Under the pieces are notes generated by a model. The model was not told the DNA's origin. It did not search any database and worked only from the letters and a program-made list of their open reading frames with translations. A stretch of DNA of 64,000 nucleotides from Rhizobium etli_C (GTDB lineage Bacteria > Pseudomonadota > Alphaproteobacteria > Rhizobiales > Rhizobiaceae): NCBI RefSeq assembly GCF_014198605.1, contig NZ_JACIHU010000009.1; one strand, 5' to 3'. A program made the position numbers and the translations under genes. Shown piece after piece: positions 49,734 to 58,399 of this stretch (position 1 is its first letter; every line of letters starts with the position of its first letter).

Positions 49734-49997
49734 TCAGTCGGGCATCGCCCAGGCTTTGTAGCAATCCGAGAGATGGCTGGGCGTGTTGCAGTTGGCGGCG
49801 TCGTTCTGCAGATCTTCCGGCGACTTTCCGCCGGCCAGCTGTAGCTTGACCTGCTCGACGAAGCAGGACAGCGGCAGATCCGAGCCGCTCTTGGCCCGCA
49901 GTTTCTCGGCGATGCGTATCAGGAACTCGGGCGTGTCGATGGCACGGAATGTTTCCTGGACATCCGTGGACGCGGCCGAGCCGCTTTGTGTCGTCAT
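49734..49997 (-). CDS. Small hypothetical protein
   Basis: 87 residues from ATG 49997 with GGAGGA seven bases upstream, a strong start signal. STDVQETFRAIDTPEFLIRIAEKLRAKSGSDLPLSCFVEQVKLQLAGGKSPEDLQNDAANCNTPSHLSDCYKAWAM is hydrophilic and helical with three Cys; no signal peptide. No family recognised. Same strand as the DUF1059 gene but 106 bp apart. Confidence 0.6.
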   Translation of the reverse strand: MTTQSGSAASTDVQETFRAIDTPEFLIRIAEKLRAKSGSDLPLSCFVEQVKLQLAGGKSPEDLQNDAANCNTPSHLSDCYKAWAMPD

Positions 49998-50099
49998 GAC
50001 AATCCTCCTCCGATTGTTACGCACGTACTCCTAAAGTAGGACTCGCTGAATTTTTATGAAGGTCCCTCGGTTCGAATTTATCGACGAGATCTTACAGTC

Positions 50100-51011
50100 T
50101 CACGGCCAGCGCACGACGGGCGGCAGCGAGGAGAGAATGGACTCGACGTTGCCGCCGGTTTTCAGGCCGAAGATGGTGCCGCGATCATACAACAGATTGA
50201 ATTCGACGTATCGGCCGCGCCGGATCAATTGTTCGTCACGGTCGGCTTCGGTCCATAGCTTGTTGAAGTTGGAACGGACGATCTTCGGATAGACCATGGC
50301 AAAAGCCCGGCCGACATCGCGCGTGAAGGCAAAATCGGCGTCCCAGCCGCCGGCCTCCTCGCTCGAATGCAGCCAGTCGTAGAAGATGCCGCCGATGCCG
50401 CGCGGCTCGTTGCGATGCTTCAGAAAGAAATAGTCGTCGCACCAGGCCTTGTAGGCATCGTAGTCGGCAACGGCATGATTGCGGCAGGCGATCTCCATGG
50501 CCTTGTGGAACAGCTGGCTGTCCTCGTCCTCCTGCGTGCGGCGGCGCGACAGCACCGGCGTCAGGTCGGCCCCGCCGCCGAACCAGCGGCTGGTAGTGAC
50601 CACCATGCGGGTGTTCATATGCACAGCCGGCACGTTGGGATTGACGGGATGGGCGATCAGCGAGATGCCGGAGGCCCAGAAGCGCGGATCGTCCTTGGCG
50701 CCGGGTATCTGTGCCCGGAATTCCGGGGAGAATTCGCCGTAGACTGTCGAGGTATGCACGCCGACCTTCTCGAAGACGCGGCCTTCCATCATCGACATTC
50801 GGCCACCGCCGCCGGCGCCGCTTTCGCGCGACCAATCCTTGGCGACGAAGCGGCCGGGCTCCTGGTCGGAGAGCGGGCCTTCCAACGCGTCTTCAAGCGC
50901 CTCGAAGGAGGCGCAGATGGTATCGCGCAGCCCTTCGAACCATTTGCGGGCGGCCTCCTTCTTCTCCTCGATATCGTCAGGCAAGCCGATCGGCAGTTCG
51001 GGTCTTTCCAT
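50100..51011 (-). CDS. hemF: Oxygen-dependent coproporphyrinogen III oxidase
   Basis: 303 residues. ESGAGGGGRMSMMEGRVFEKVGVHTSTVYGEFSPEF, AHPVNPNVPAVHMNTRMV, WFGGGADLTPV, EPRGIGGIFYDWL and YVEFNLLYDRGTIFGLKTGGNVESILSSLPP are all HemF signatures, with the conserved His, Asp and Glu residues. It decarboxylates coproporphyrinogen III to protoporphyrinogen IX using O2. GGAGG lies five bases before the ATG. Monocistronic. It is the aerobic partner of HemN, not seen here. Confidence 0.95.
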   Translation of the reverse strand: MERPELPIGLPDDIEEKKEAARKWFEGLRDTICASFEALEDALEGPLSDQEPGRFVAKDWSRESGAGGGGRMSMMEGRVFEKVGVHTSTVYGEFSPEFRAQIPGAKDDPRFWASGISLIAHPVNPNVPAVHMNTRMVVTTSRWFGGGADLTPVLSRRRTQEDEDSQLFHKAMEIACRNHAVADYDAYKAWCDDYFFLKHRNEPRGIGGIFYDWLHSSEEAGGWDADFAFTRDVGRAFAMVYPKIVRSNFNKLWTEADRDEQLIRRGRYVEFNLLYDRGTIFGLKTGGNVESILSSLPPVVRWP

Positions 51012-51187
51012 TTGCGCCTCCAGCGGTCGGCCTCCGCTAGGGAAACGACTCGCTCATTCTTGATTGCGCCTCCGGTTTAGCAGGTGGCGCCGCATCTCGC
51101 CAAGCCGGCCGGCGCGGACATGGGCAGCCAAGATTCGACTCGCAAATCAAGTATTTCGATACTACCTTTTCCGAAGAGGTAGGTTTT

Positions 51188-51448
51188 ATGGCAAAAATTC
51201 CAGGACCTCCGTCCTTCGACGGTCTGAAGCGCAGAATGGCGAAACACCGGGCGGAAAATCCGACCGCCAAGAGAGACCATTTCGTGCGTCAGACATATTG
51301 CCTCGGCTTGATCGACGCACGCGCCAAGGCGCGCGAATGGTTCGACGAATATCCGAAAGCGGCCTATTGGACCGAGGTGGAGAGCTGGCGCCAGCTCGAC
51401 GGCGACCGGATCGAGTTCACCATGCGCCGCCTGCCTTCGGCCGATTGA
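51188..51448 (+). CDS. Small hypothetical protein
   Basis: 86 residues, strongly basic at the N-terminus (FDGLKRRMAKHRAENPTAKRDHFVRQTY), then acidic (ARAKAREWFDEYPKAAYWTEVESWRQLDGDRIEFTMRRLP). GAGGTAGG precedes the ATG by 7 bases. No signal peptide or membrane segment; family not recognised, though the coding quality looks real. Its stop is 3 bp from the end of the convergent Na/Pi cotransporter gene. Confidence 0.65.
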   Translation: MAKIPGPPSFDGLKRRMAKHRAENPTAKRDHFVRQTYCLGLIDARAKAREWFDEYPKAAYWTEVESWRQLDGDRIEFTMRRLPSAD

Positions 51449-51451
51449 CCC

Positions 51452-53098
51452 TCACTCCGCCGCCGGCCGCACGCGGCTTTCGATCAGCAATCCGCTTTCA
51501 TCCATGATCGGATGCGCTACCGAGACGATATGGGCGTTGATCCGCTTCAAGTCGCGCAGCATGTCGAGATGGAGCGAGCTCGTCTGCAGGCTGTCGGCAC
51601 GGCCGTCGCGCAGGCGTTCGAGATGATGTTCGGCCGACTGTTTCTCCATCCGGCGCACCTCGACCTTCGTCTCCATCATCCGACGCGCGAGATTGAAGTC
51701 GCGGGTGACGAAGATGGTCTGGGCGACACGCAGATTGTCGATCGTCAGGTCGAACAGCTTCCTTAATTCCTGATGGCCGTCCTCGGAAAATTTCAGGCCG
51801 AGCGAAATCTTCTTCGCCACCTGTTCCGCCAGGCCCTTCTCGATGATGTCGCCCATATGTTCGAGATTGATCGCATAATCGATGACGACGATCGAGCGCC
51901 GGGCATTTTCGTCGCTGAGGCCTTCGCGGCCGAGCTTGGAGAGATAAACCTTCACCGCCTGCTGAAGCCGGTCGACGCGCTCCTCGAGGGCGTCGATTTC
52001 GGCGAGCTTTGAGGCATCGTTGTGCTCCAGGGCTTCCGACACCCGGATGAGCATGCGCTCGATCAGGTCGCCGATCCCCAACACCTCACGGGTGGCGCTG
52101 GCAAGGGCGATGATCGGCGTGGAAAGTTCCTGCGCGTCCAGGTATTTCGGGGCGCCATCGGGTTCCGGCTGATCCGGCACCAGCCGGGCCATCAGGGTGG
52201 CGAGCGGCCGGGAGAAAGGCCAGGCCAGCGCGGCCAGCAGAAGATTGAAGGCCAGATGTGCGTCGACCGGCAGCTTGGCCGGGCCGAAGGGCAACATCTG
52301 GATGAGGTCGGCGCCATAGCCGGCCAGTGGCAAGGCGATGAGGCAGCCGAGTGTCCGGACGGTCAGATTGCCAATTGTCACACGCCGCGCTGAAGCCGGG
52401 CCGCCCAATGTCGCTACGACAGGCGGGATTGCGCCGCCGAGATTGGCGCCGAGCACCAGCACGATGACGAGTTCGGCAGAGATAAGCCCGGCCGAGGCGA
52501 GCGACAGGATGAGTACCACGACGGCCAGGCTTGACGAGGAAAGGAAGGCAAGGGCTGCCGAAAACAGCAGCGCTACGGGCAGGGCGCCGTTCAGCAGGCC
52601 GATGAATGCGGCAAGGGCGGGTGAGGTCCGCATCGGTTCCGTTGCAAGGCCGAGGAGATGCAGGGACAGCAGCATCAGCCCAATGCCAATCAGCGCTGCG
52701 CCACCGCCCTGACGGGCGCTGGAGCGGCCGCGGTATAGCGCAATGCCGGTCAGGATTAGAAGCGGGGAGAGCCATTCAATCCCCGTGGCGACGATCCAGG
52801 CAGTGATGGCGGTGCCGACATTGGCGCCGAGCAGGACGATCTGCGCCATGCGCGGCCTGATCAGATCACGCTCGACGAAGGAGGCGGTCATCAACGCCGT
52901 TGCCGTCGAGCTCTGCAGAGCGACGGTTGCGACCAGGCCTGATACAAAGGACCGAAAGCCGCCGCGCGTGCCGGTCGCAAGTCCTGTTCTGAGCCGGGCG
53001 CCGAAGGCTCTGGATACGCCGTCCTTGACCTGCGCGAGGCCGAACAGCAGCAATGCGACGGCGCCGAACAGGTTGATCATGATGACCGTGGAATCCAT
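51452..53098 (-). CDS. Na+/phosphate cotransporter (NptA/PNaS type) with PhoU-like domain
   Basis: 548 residues. The N-terminal ~310 residues have ~8 helices and two inverted repeats with the QSS motif: first LVATVALQSSTATALMTASF, second LAFLSSSSLAVVVLILSLASAGLI, followed by GANLGGAIPP (first repeat: GANVGTAITA). The C-terminal ~220 residues are helical and PhoU-like (ALEHNDASKLAEIDALEERVDRLQQAV..., DYAINLEHMGDIIEKGL). It probably imports or exports phosphate using the Na+ gradient. The gap between it and the trmL 3' end (53099-53294) shows nothing notable. Confidence 0.87.
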   Translation of the reverse strand: MDSTVIMINLFGAVALLLFGLAQVKDGVSRAFGARLRTGLATGTRGGFRSFVSGLVATVALQSSTATALMTASFVERDLIRPRMAQIVLLGANVGTAITAWIVATGIEWLSPLLILTGIALYRGRSSARQGGGAALIGIGLMLLSLHLLGLATEPMRTSPALAAFIGLLNGALPVALLFSAALAFLSSSSLAVVVLILSLASAGLISAELVIVLVLGANLGGAIPPVVATLGGPASARRVTIGNLTVRTLGCLIALPLAGYGADLIQMLPFGPAKLPVDAHLAFNLLLAALAWPFSRPLATLMARLVPDQPEPDGAPKYLDAQELSTPIIALASATREVLGIGDLIERMLIRVSEALEHNDASKLAEIDALEERVDRLQQAVKVYLSKLGREGLSDENARRSIVVIDYAINLEHMGDIIEKGLAEQVAKKISLGLKFSEDGHQELRKLFDLTIDNLRVAQTIFVTRDFNLARRMMETKVEVRRMEKQSAEHHLERLRDGRADSLQTSSLHLDMLRDLKRINAHIVSVAHPIMDESGLLIESRVRPAAE

Positions 53099-53294
53099 TT
53101 TCTTGTTTTTATTCTTCCTTCATCTGTTGGAGAGACCCAGGCCCGAGTGATGCCTCTCCAAGCTATTGAAATCGCAGCCGTCATGCGACATTTTTGATTG
53201 CCCGGCTAATAAATATAGACCAATCTGGCGGATTGGCAATGTCAATTTCCGACACATTCCGGGGCTTCGGCGATTCCGCGAAGGCCGCTGTCAC

Positions 53295-53756
53295 TCAAGC
53301 CCAGACGGTCTGGCGCATCGCTTCGCCGACGATCATTGCCGCCGAGACGGCGACGTTGATGGAGCGCTGGCCTTCGACCATCGGGATCAGGATACGGGCA
53401 TCGGCCCTTTCATGCACATGGTCCGGGACGCCGGCGCTTTCCCGGCCGAGAAGCAGAATATCGTCTGAACGGAAGGTGAAGTCGGTGTAGCGATCCGCCG
53501 CCTTGGTCGAAGCGAGGATCAGGCGGCGGCCGGTCGTGGCGCGCCACGCTTCAAAGCGATCCCAACTGACATGGCGGGTCAGCGCGGCGGCGGCGATATA
53601 ATCCATTCCCGATCTTTTCAGGTTGCGATCGGAAACGTCGAAGCCGGCGGGTTCTATCAGATCGACCGCGAAGCCGAGGCAGGCGGCAAGACGCAGGATC
53701 GTGCCGGTATTGCCGGGAATATCCGGCTGGTAGAGTGCCAGTCTGAGGTCGGTCAT
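53295..53756 (-). CDS. trmL: tRNA (cytidine/uridine-34-2'-O)-methyltransferase
   Basis: 153 residues from ATG 53756 (ATG 53759 is adjacent). LALYQPDIPGNTGTILRLAACLGFAVDLIEPAGF is the SPOUT TrmL N-terminal motif; ILLLGRESAGVPDHVHERADARILIPMVEGQRSINVAVSAAMIVGEAMRQ is the knotted SAM-binding region with the conserved Glu and N-x-x-S. It methylates the wobble ribose of tRNA-Leu. Length is normal. Confidence 0.92.
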   Translation of the reverse strand: MTDLRLALYQPDIPGNTGTILRLAACLGFAVDLIEPAGFDVSDRNLKRSGMDYIAAAALTRHVSWDRFEAWRATTGRRLILASTKAADRYTDFTFRSDDILLLGRESAGVPDHVHERADARILIPMVEGQRSINVAVSAAMIVGEAMRQTVWA

Positions 53757-54141
53757 CATGCGCCGTTTGTTTCGTCGGGATGCGAGACACCTAAAGCAAC
53801 CGGCATTTTGCCGCAACAGGGCGCATTTTGGCCCAGGAACGTTCAATTTACGCCAATATGGGGCTGGAATTTTCGCGATTTTCGCGTTATCCATGCACGA
53901 TCTTCAATCGCCAGCAGGGAGGGCCGACATGAATATTTTGCTCATTATGCGCTTTCCCGCCGTGATGCCGATCAAGGCGACATGGCGCCGCTAGCGCGCA
54001 TTCCTTCCTGAAATCCCCTTTTGATCCATTGTGCGGCTGTTTCAGCCTCGCCCCTTGAACGTTCGGTTCCCATATGTGCTTGCAGTGCGCTCAGGTGGCG
54101 CGAAGCCGGGAGCCGAGACGCTGATGTTTCGGAGCAATTTC
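53757..54141. other. 385-bp divergent region with a possible small ORF (53929-53994)
   Basis: Contains promoters for trmL (minus) and the ABC exporter (plus). Inside, ATG 53929 preceded by AGGGAGG (5-6 bases) opens a 21-codon frame MNILLIMRFPAVMPIKATWRR: a short hydrophobic then basic peptide. The strong ribosome-binding site is the only support; no homologue can be named. Confidence 0.3.
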
Positions 54142-55998
54142 ATGTTTGGCTGGTTCGAACAGCGACTCAATCCCTTTCCGAGCGAGGAGCCTGTCGCTCC
54201 GCCCAAGGGTCTTTTTGCCTTTTGCTGGCACTACAGCAAGCCGGCAGCACCCTGGCTCGGCCTGATGGCGTTGCTGACGGCGTCGATCGCCGTCGGCGAA
54301 GTGGCGCTCTTCCAGTTTCTCGGCGACATCGTGGACTGGCTGACCAATGCCGACCGCGCCACCTTCCTGCAGACGGAGGGCCACAAGCTGTTCTGGATGG
54401 CGGTGCTGGTGCTGGTCGGCTTGCCGCTGGCGGCCGGCCTCGATTCCCTCATCATGCACCAGATGCTGCTCGGCAATTATCCGATGAGCGCCCGCTGGCA
54501 GATGCACCGCTTCCTGCTGCGCCACAGCATGACGTTCTTCGCCAACGAGTTTGCCGGGCGTGTCGCGACAAAGGTGATGCAGACCTCGCTTGCCGTGCGC
54601 GAAACGGTAATGAAGATTCTCGACGTCTTCGTCTACGTGGTCAGTTATTTCCTGACGATGATCATCGTGATTGCGGCGGCCGACTGGCGGCTGATGATCC
54701 CGATCCTCGTCTGGCTCGCCGTCTATGTCAGCATCGTCTCTTATTTCGTGCCGCAGCTTCGCAAGATCGCGGCGCAGCAGGCGGATGCACGCTCGATGAT
54801 GACCGGGCGCGTGGTCGACAGCTACACGAATATCGCCACCGTCAAGCTGTTTTCGCATGCCGGCCGCGAGGAGGTCTATGCCAAGGAGGGCATGGATGAA
54901 TTCCTGCAGACCGTGCACAGGCAGATGCGCAAGGTGACGCTGTTCCACATCAGCGTCTACCTGAACAACTGCGTCGCGCTCTTCGTCGTCTCCAGCCTGT
55001 CGATATGGTTCTGGCTGAACGGGGCGATCTCGGTCGGCGCGATCGCCATCGCCATCGGTCTTGCCATGCGTGTCAACGGCATGTCGCAATGGATCATGTG
55101 GGAAGTCTCGGCGCTGTTCGAGAATATCGGCACGGTCTATGACGGCATGGAGATGATGAGCAAACAGCACGACATCGTCGACAAGCCGGGCGCCCCTTCG
55201 ATGACGGCGAAGAAGGGCGCGATCCACTACGAGCGCATCCGCTTCCATTACGGCAAGAGCAAGGGCGTCATCGACAACCTGTCGCTCGACATCAAGGCGG
55301 GCGAGAAGGTCGGTCTCGTCGGGCGCTCCGGCGCCGGCAAGACAACGCTGATGAACCTGCTGCTGCGCTTCTACGATCTTGAGGGCGGCCGCATCACCAT
55401 CGACGGCCAGGATATATCAGGCGTTTCGCAGGAAAGCCTGCGTTCGCTGATCGGGGTGGTGACGCAGGATACCTCATTGCTGCATCGCTCGATCCGCGAC
55501 AACATCGCCTATGGCCGGCCGGAGGCGAGCGATGCCGAGGTGATCGAGGCGGCCAGACGCGCCAATGCCTGGGAGTTCATAGAGGGGCTCGTCGACATGC
55601 AGGGGCGCCAGGGGCTCGACGCGCAGGTCGGCGAACGCGGCGTCAAACTGTCCGGCGGCCAGCGGCAGCGCATCGCGATCGCCCGTGTCTTCCTGAAGGA
55701 CGCGCCGATCCTGGTGCTCGACGAGGCGACCTCGGCGCTCGATTCGGAAGTCGAGGCGGCGATCCAGGAAAACCTCTTCGCCCTGATGGAGGGCAAGACG
55801 GTGATCGCGATCGCTCACCGGCTGTCGACGCTGACGGAGATGGACCGGCTGATCGTGCTCGACAAAGGCCGGATCATCGAGGCCGGCTCGCACGACGAAC
55901 TGATCGAGAGCGGCGGCGTCTATGCCGACCTGTGGAACCGCCAGTCCGGCGGCTTCCTCTCCGATCACACCGAGGAAGCGGAAGAGGCGGCGGAATGA
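54142..55998 (+). CDS. ABC exporter, fused membrane-ATPase (type IV)
   Basis: 618 residues from ATG 54142, which has GGAG seven bases upstream; ATG 54124 lies six codons earlier. Six transmembrane helices in ~1-330, then a nucleotide-binding domain with GRSGAGKTTLMNLLLRFYD (Walker A), the Q-loop VVTQDTSLLHRSIRDNIAYG, signature LSGGQRQRIAIAR, ILVLDEATSALDSE (Walker B) and the His of IAHRLST. It is a half-transporter of the lipid/multidrug exporter type. The second exporter gene downstream is closely related in the ATPase domain, so a heterodimer is possible. A strong terminator follows. Confidence 0.87.
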   Translation: MFGWFEQRLNPFPSEEPVAPPKGLFAFCWHYSKPAAPWLGLMALLTASIAVGEVALFQFLGDIVDWLTNADRATFLQTEGHKLFWMAVLVLVGLPLAAGLDSLIMHQMLLGNYPMSARWQMHRFLLRHSMTFFANEFAGRVATKVMQTSLAVRETVMKILDVFVYVVSYFLTMIIVIAAADWRLMIPILVWLAVYVSIVSYFVPQLRKIAAQQADARSMMTGRVVDSYTNIATVKLFSHAGREEVYAKEGMDEFLQTVHRQMRKVTLFHISVYLNNCVALFVVSSLSIWFWLNGAISVGAIAIAIGLAMRVNGMSQWIMWEVSALFENIGTVYDGMEMMSKQHDIVDKPGAPSMTAKKGAIHYERIRFHYGKSKGVIDNLSLDIKAGEKVGLVGRSGAGKTTLMNLLLRFYDLEGGRITIDGQDISGVSQESLRSLIGVVTQDTSLLHRSIRDNIAYGRPEASDAEVIEAARRANAWEFIEGLVDMQGRQGLDAQVGERGVKLSGGQRQRIAIARVFLKDAPILVLDEATSALDSEVEAAIQENLFALMEGKTVIAIAHRLSTLTEMDRLIVLDKGRIIEAGSHDELIESGGVYADLWNRQSGGFLSDHTEEAEEAAE

Positions 55999-56000
55999 TC

Positions 56001-56037
56001 AAAAGGGCCCTCCCTGGGAGAGCAGGGAGGGCCTTTT
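56001..56037. terminator. Bidirectional terminator between the ABC exporter and the RHH gene
   Basis: AAAAGGGCCCTCCCTG (56001-56016) pairs with CAGGGAGGGCCTTTT (56023-56037) around GGAGAG, with one bulged base; A- and T-tracts flank it, so it can work on both strands. Confidence 0.85.
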
Positions 56038-56093
56038 GAATTGTTAAACTGATTTCTAGTTGCCAATGGGGAACAGGGCGCCGTTTCCCCTGT

Positions 56094-56324
56094 TCAAAGG
56101 CTGTCGGCCCAGTCGATCACTCGGTCGTGTTCGACGACGACGATGGTGTTGGCGGCCGCGAGCGTGCGCAGCGTTGCGATGCGGCGGCGTTCCTGGCTGT
56201 CGAGCCATGTGGTGATGGCTTCGGCGACGATCACGTCGCGCGGCAGCGCCAGGTCGGCGGCCAGGGCATCCAACCTTGCTGCGAGCGGGAGCGGAATATG
56301 CGCATCGAGCATTTTCGTTTCCAT
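56094..56324 (-). CDS. Orphan ribbon-helix-helix (CopG-like) protein
   Basis: 76 residues from ATG 56324 (GGAGGG upstream). MLDAHIPLPLAARLDALAADLALPRDVIVAEAITTWLDSQERRRIATLRTLAAANTIVVVEHDRVIDWADSL has a beta-strand-helix-helix N-terminus like CopG/ParD antitoxins, and ends I-D-W-A-D-S-L, a tail common in antitoxins of RelE/ParE pairs. No toxin gene follows: the stop is 57 bp from the terminator. It may be a solitary antitoxin or a simple repressor of the flanking genes. Confidence 0.68.
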   Translation of the reverse strand: METKMLDAHIPLPLAARLDALAADLALPRDVIVAEAITTWLDSQERRRIATLRTLAAANTIVVVEHDRVIDWADSL

Positions 56325-56485
56325 GGCCTTCCCTCCGTTGAAGCGCGATCCTACCGTCAGATTGTGACCGATCGGCGGGCAATCAATGGCGATGCCGCCG
56401 ATGTTACCGATCATTACAAAAATATAAGATTACGTCCGCTTTTCATTCCCTTTGCCGCTCCCCACAATCCGCCTATATCGCTTCC

Positions 56486-58399
56486 ATGTTCCTGCGACCC
56501 ATCTTCCGCCTGTTCGAGACCTGGATTGATCCGTTCCGCCCGCGCGCCAATCTTCAGCCGCCGCAGACAACGCTCGGCTTCATCTGGTTCTATATCGGCC
56601 AGACGAGGATGCCGTTCATCGCCATGCTCATACTCGGCGGCGCATCGGCGGCAATCGAAGCCGCACTTTTCTGGTTCGTCGGACGCCTCGTCGATATTCT
56701 CGCCAGCATTACGCCCGGCGCCGGCTGGAGCGGTCTTCTTGCGGCCCACGGCGGCGAGTTGTTCGGCATGCTCGCTCTCATCGGGCTCGTGCGCTTCGTC
56801 GTCGCCTTCCTGATTGCCCTCGTCGATCAGCAGGTGATTACGCCGGGCTTCTACAATCTAGCACGTTGGCAATCTTATCTCCACGTCTCAAGGCAATCAT
56901 TGTCCTTCTTCCAGAGCGATTTCTCCGGGCGCATCGTCACCAAGGTCTGGTCAGCCGGCCAGGCAACCGGCGATCTCGTGACCTCGCTGATGGAAAGCGT
57001 CTGGTTTGTCGGAATTTATGCAGTGACGACGCTTGTGCTCGTTGCCCGGCTGGATTTTTCGCTCGCCGCCGTCGTGCTGTTCTGGCTCGGCGCCTTCAGC
57101 CTGCTTGCCCGTCACTTCGTCCCGCGGATCCGCCATCATTCCCGCGAGACGGCGGAAGCCGGATCGATGCTGAACGGCCGGATGGTCGACTCCTATAGCA
57201 ATATGCAGACGCTGAAGCTGTTCGCCCGCGACGAAGAGAGCGACCGCTACATGCGCCAGGGCTTCGATATCTATCAGGATACGGTGCTGCGCTTCACGCG
57301 ATTCATCACCGGCGTCAGGGCCTCGATGGCGTTGCTTTCCGGCCTGATGATCGTGACGATGGCCGGCTTGAGCGTCGATCTCTGGCTGCGCGGCCTGGTC
57401 AGTGCCGGCGCGGTGGCATTCTCGCTGGCGCTGGTGCTCCGGCTCAATTTCCTGCTCGGACGGCTGATGACGCAATTCAACGGCATCATGCGCAATCTCG
57501 GCACCATCCAGAATGCCGCCGAGCTGATCTCGCAGCCGCTCGGGCTTGTCGATCGCGCCGATGCGCAGAGCCTGGTGATCCGCCGGCCCGGCATTCGCTT
57601 CGACAATGTTTCCTTCCGCTACGGCAAGGGGCAGGAGCCGGTCGTCGACAATTTCTCCCTGACCATCCGCCCCGGCGAGAAGGTCGGAATCGTCGGCCGT
57701 TCGGGCGCTGGAAAATCGACACTGATGAACCTGCTGCTGCGCCTCTACGACCTCCAGGAGGGCCGCATCCTCATCGACGGCCAGGATATATCGGCCGTCA
57801 CGCAGGAATCGCTCCGGATGCAGATCGGCGTCGTCAGCCAGGATACGTCGCTGCTGCATCGTTCGGTGCGCGACAATATCCTGTTCGGCCGGCCGGATGC
57901 CGGCGAGGAGCGGCTGGTCGAGGCGGCCCGGCGCGCTGAAGCCATCGACTTCATCGTCCGCCTGCAGGATCAGCAGGGCCGCAGAGGCTTCGACGCGCAT
58001 GTCGGCGAGCGCGGCGTCAAATTGTCGGGCGGCCAGCGGCAGCGCATTGCCATTGCCCGGGTGATGCTGAAGGACGCTCCGATCCTGGTTCTCGACGAAG
58101 CGACGTCGGCGCTCGATTCGGAAGTGGAGGAAGCGATCCAGTCCAATCTCCATCGGATCATGGAGGGCAAGACCGTGCTTGCGATCGCCCACCGGCTGTC
58201 GACGATTGCTGCGCTCGACCGGCTGATCGTCGTCGATCTCGGCCGGATCATCGAGGAAGGCAGCCACGACGAACTGCTTCGCCAAGGCGGGCTCTATGCC
58301 GAACTCTGGGCGCGCCAGTCCGGCGGCTTCCTCGCGGCGGACGAGGATCTCGGCTCAGGGGGCGATGGCGAATTCCGCCATGAGGCCAAAATGATTTGA
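56486..58399 (+). CDS. ABC exporter, fused membrane-ATPase (second of the pair)
   Basis: 637 residues. Six helices in ~1-340, then GRSGAGKSTLMNLLLRLYD (Walker A), VVSQDTSLLHRSVRDNILFG, LSGGQRQRIAIAR, ILVLDEATSALDSE and AIAHRLST. The ATPase domain is nearly identical in long stretches to the exporter 500 bp upstream (both contain DGQDIS-V-QESLR and DNxxxGRP). The membrane domain is diverged. It likely moves lipids or drugs outward, alone or with its neighbour. The last 45 bp overlap the 3' end of the convergent EEP gene. Confidence 0.86.
   Translation: MFLRPIFRLFETWIDPFRPRANLQPPQTTLGFIWFYIGQTRMPFIAMLILGGASAAIEAALFWFVGRLVDILASITPGAGWSGLLAAHGGELFGMLALIGLVRFVVAFLIALVDQQVITPGFYNLARWQSYLHVSRQSLSFFQSDFSGRIVTKVWSAGQATGDLVTSLMESVWFVGIYAVTTLVLVARLDFSLAAVVLFWLGAFSLLARHFVPRIRHHSRETAEAGSMLNGRMVDSYSNMQTLKLFARDEESDRYMRQGFDIYQDTVLRFTRFITGVRASMALLSGLMIVTMAGLSVDLWLRGLVSAGAVAFSLALVLRLNFLLGRLMTQFNGIMRNLGTIQNAAELISQPLGLVDRADAQSLVIRRPGIRFDNVSFRYGKGQEPVVDNFSLTIRPGEKVGIVGRSGAGKSTLMNLLLRLYDLQEGRILIDGQDISAVTQESLRMQIGVVSQDTSLLHRSVRDNILFGRPDAGEERLVEAARRAEAIDFIVRLQDQQGRRGFDAHVGERGVKLSGGQRQRIAIARVMLKDAPILVLDEATSALDSEVEEAIQSNLHRIMEGKTVLAIAHRLSTIAALDRLIVVDLGRIIEEGSHDELLRQGGLYAELWARQSGGFLAADEDLGSGGDGEFRHEAKMI

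Noticed and set aside
53166..53490. Two plus-strand frames of ~100 codons over the trmL 3' end
   Set aside because: Mostly antisense to trmL with no ribosome-binding site or coding-like composition.
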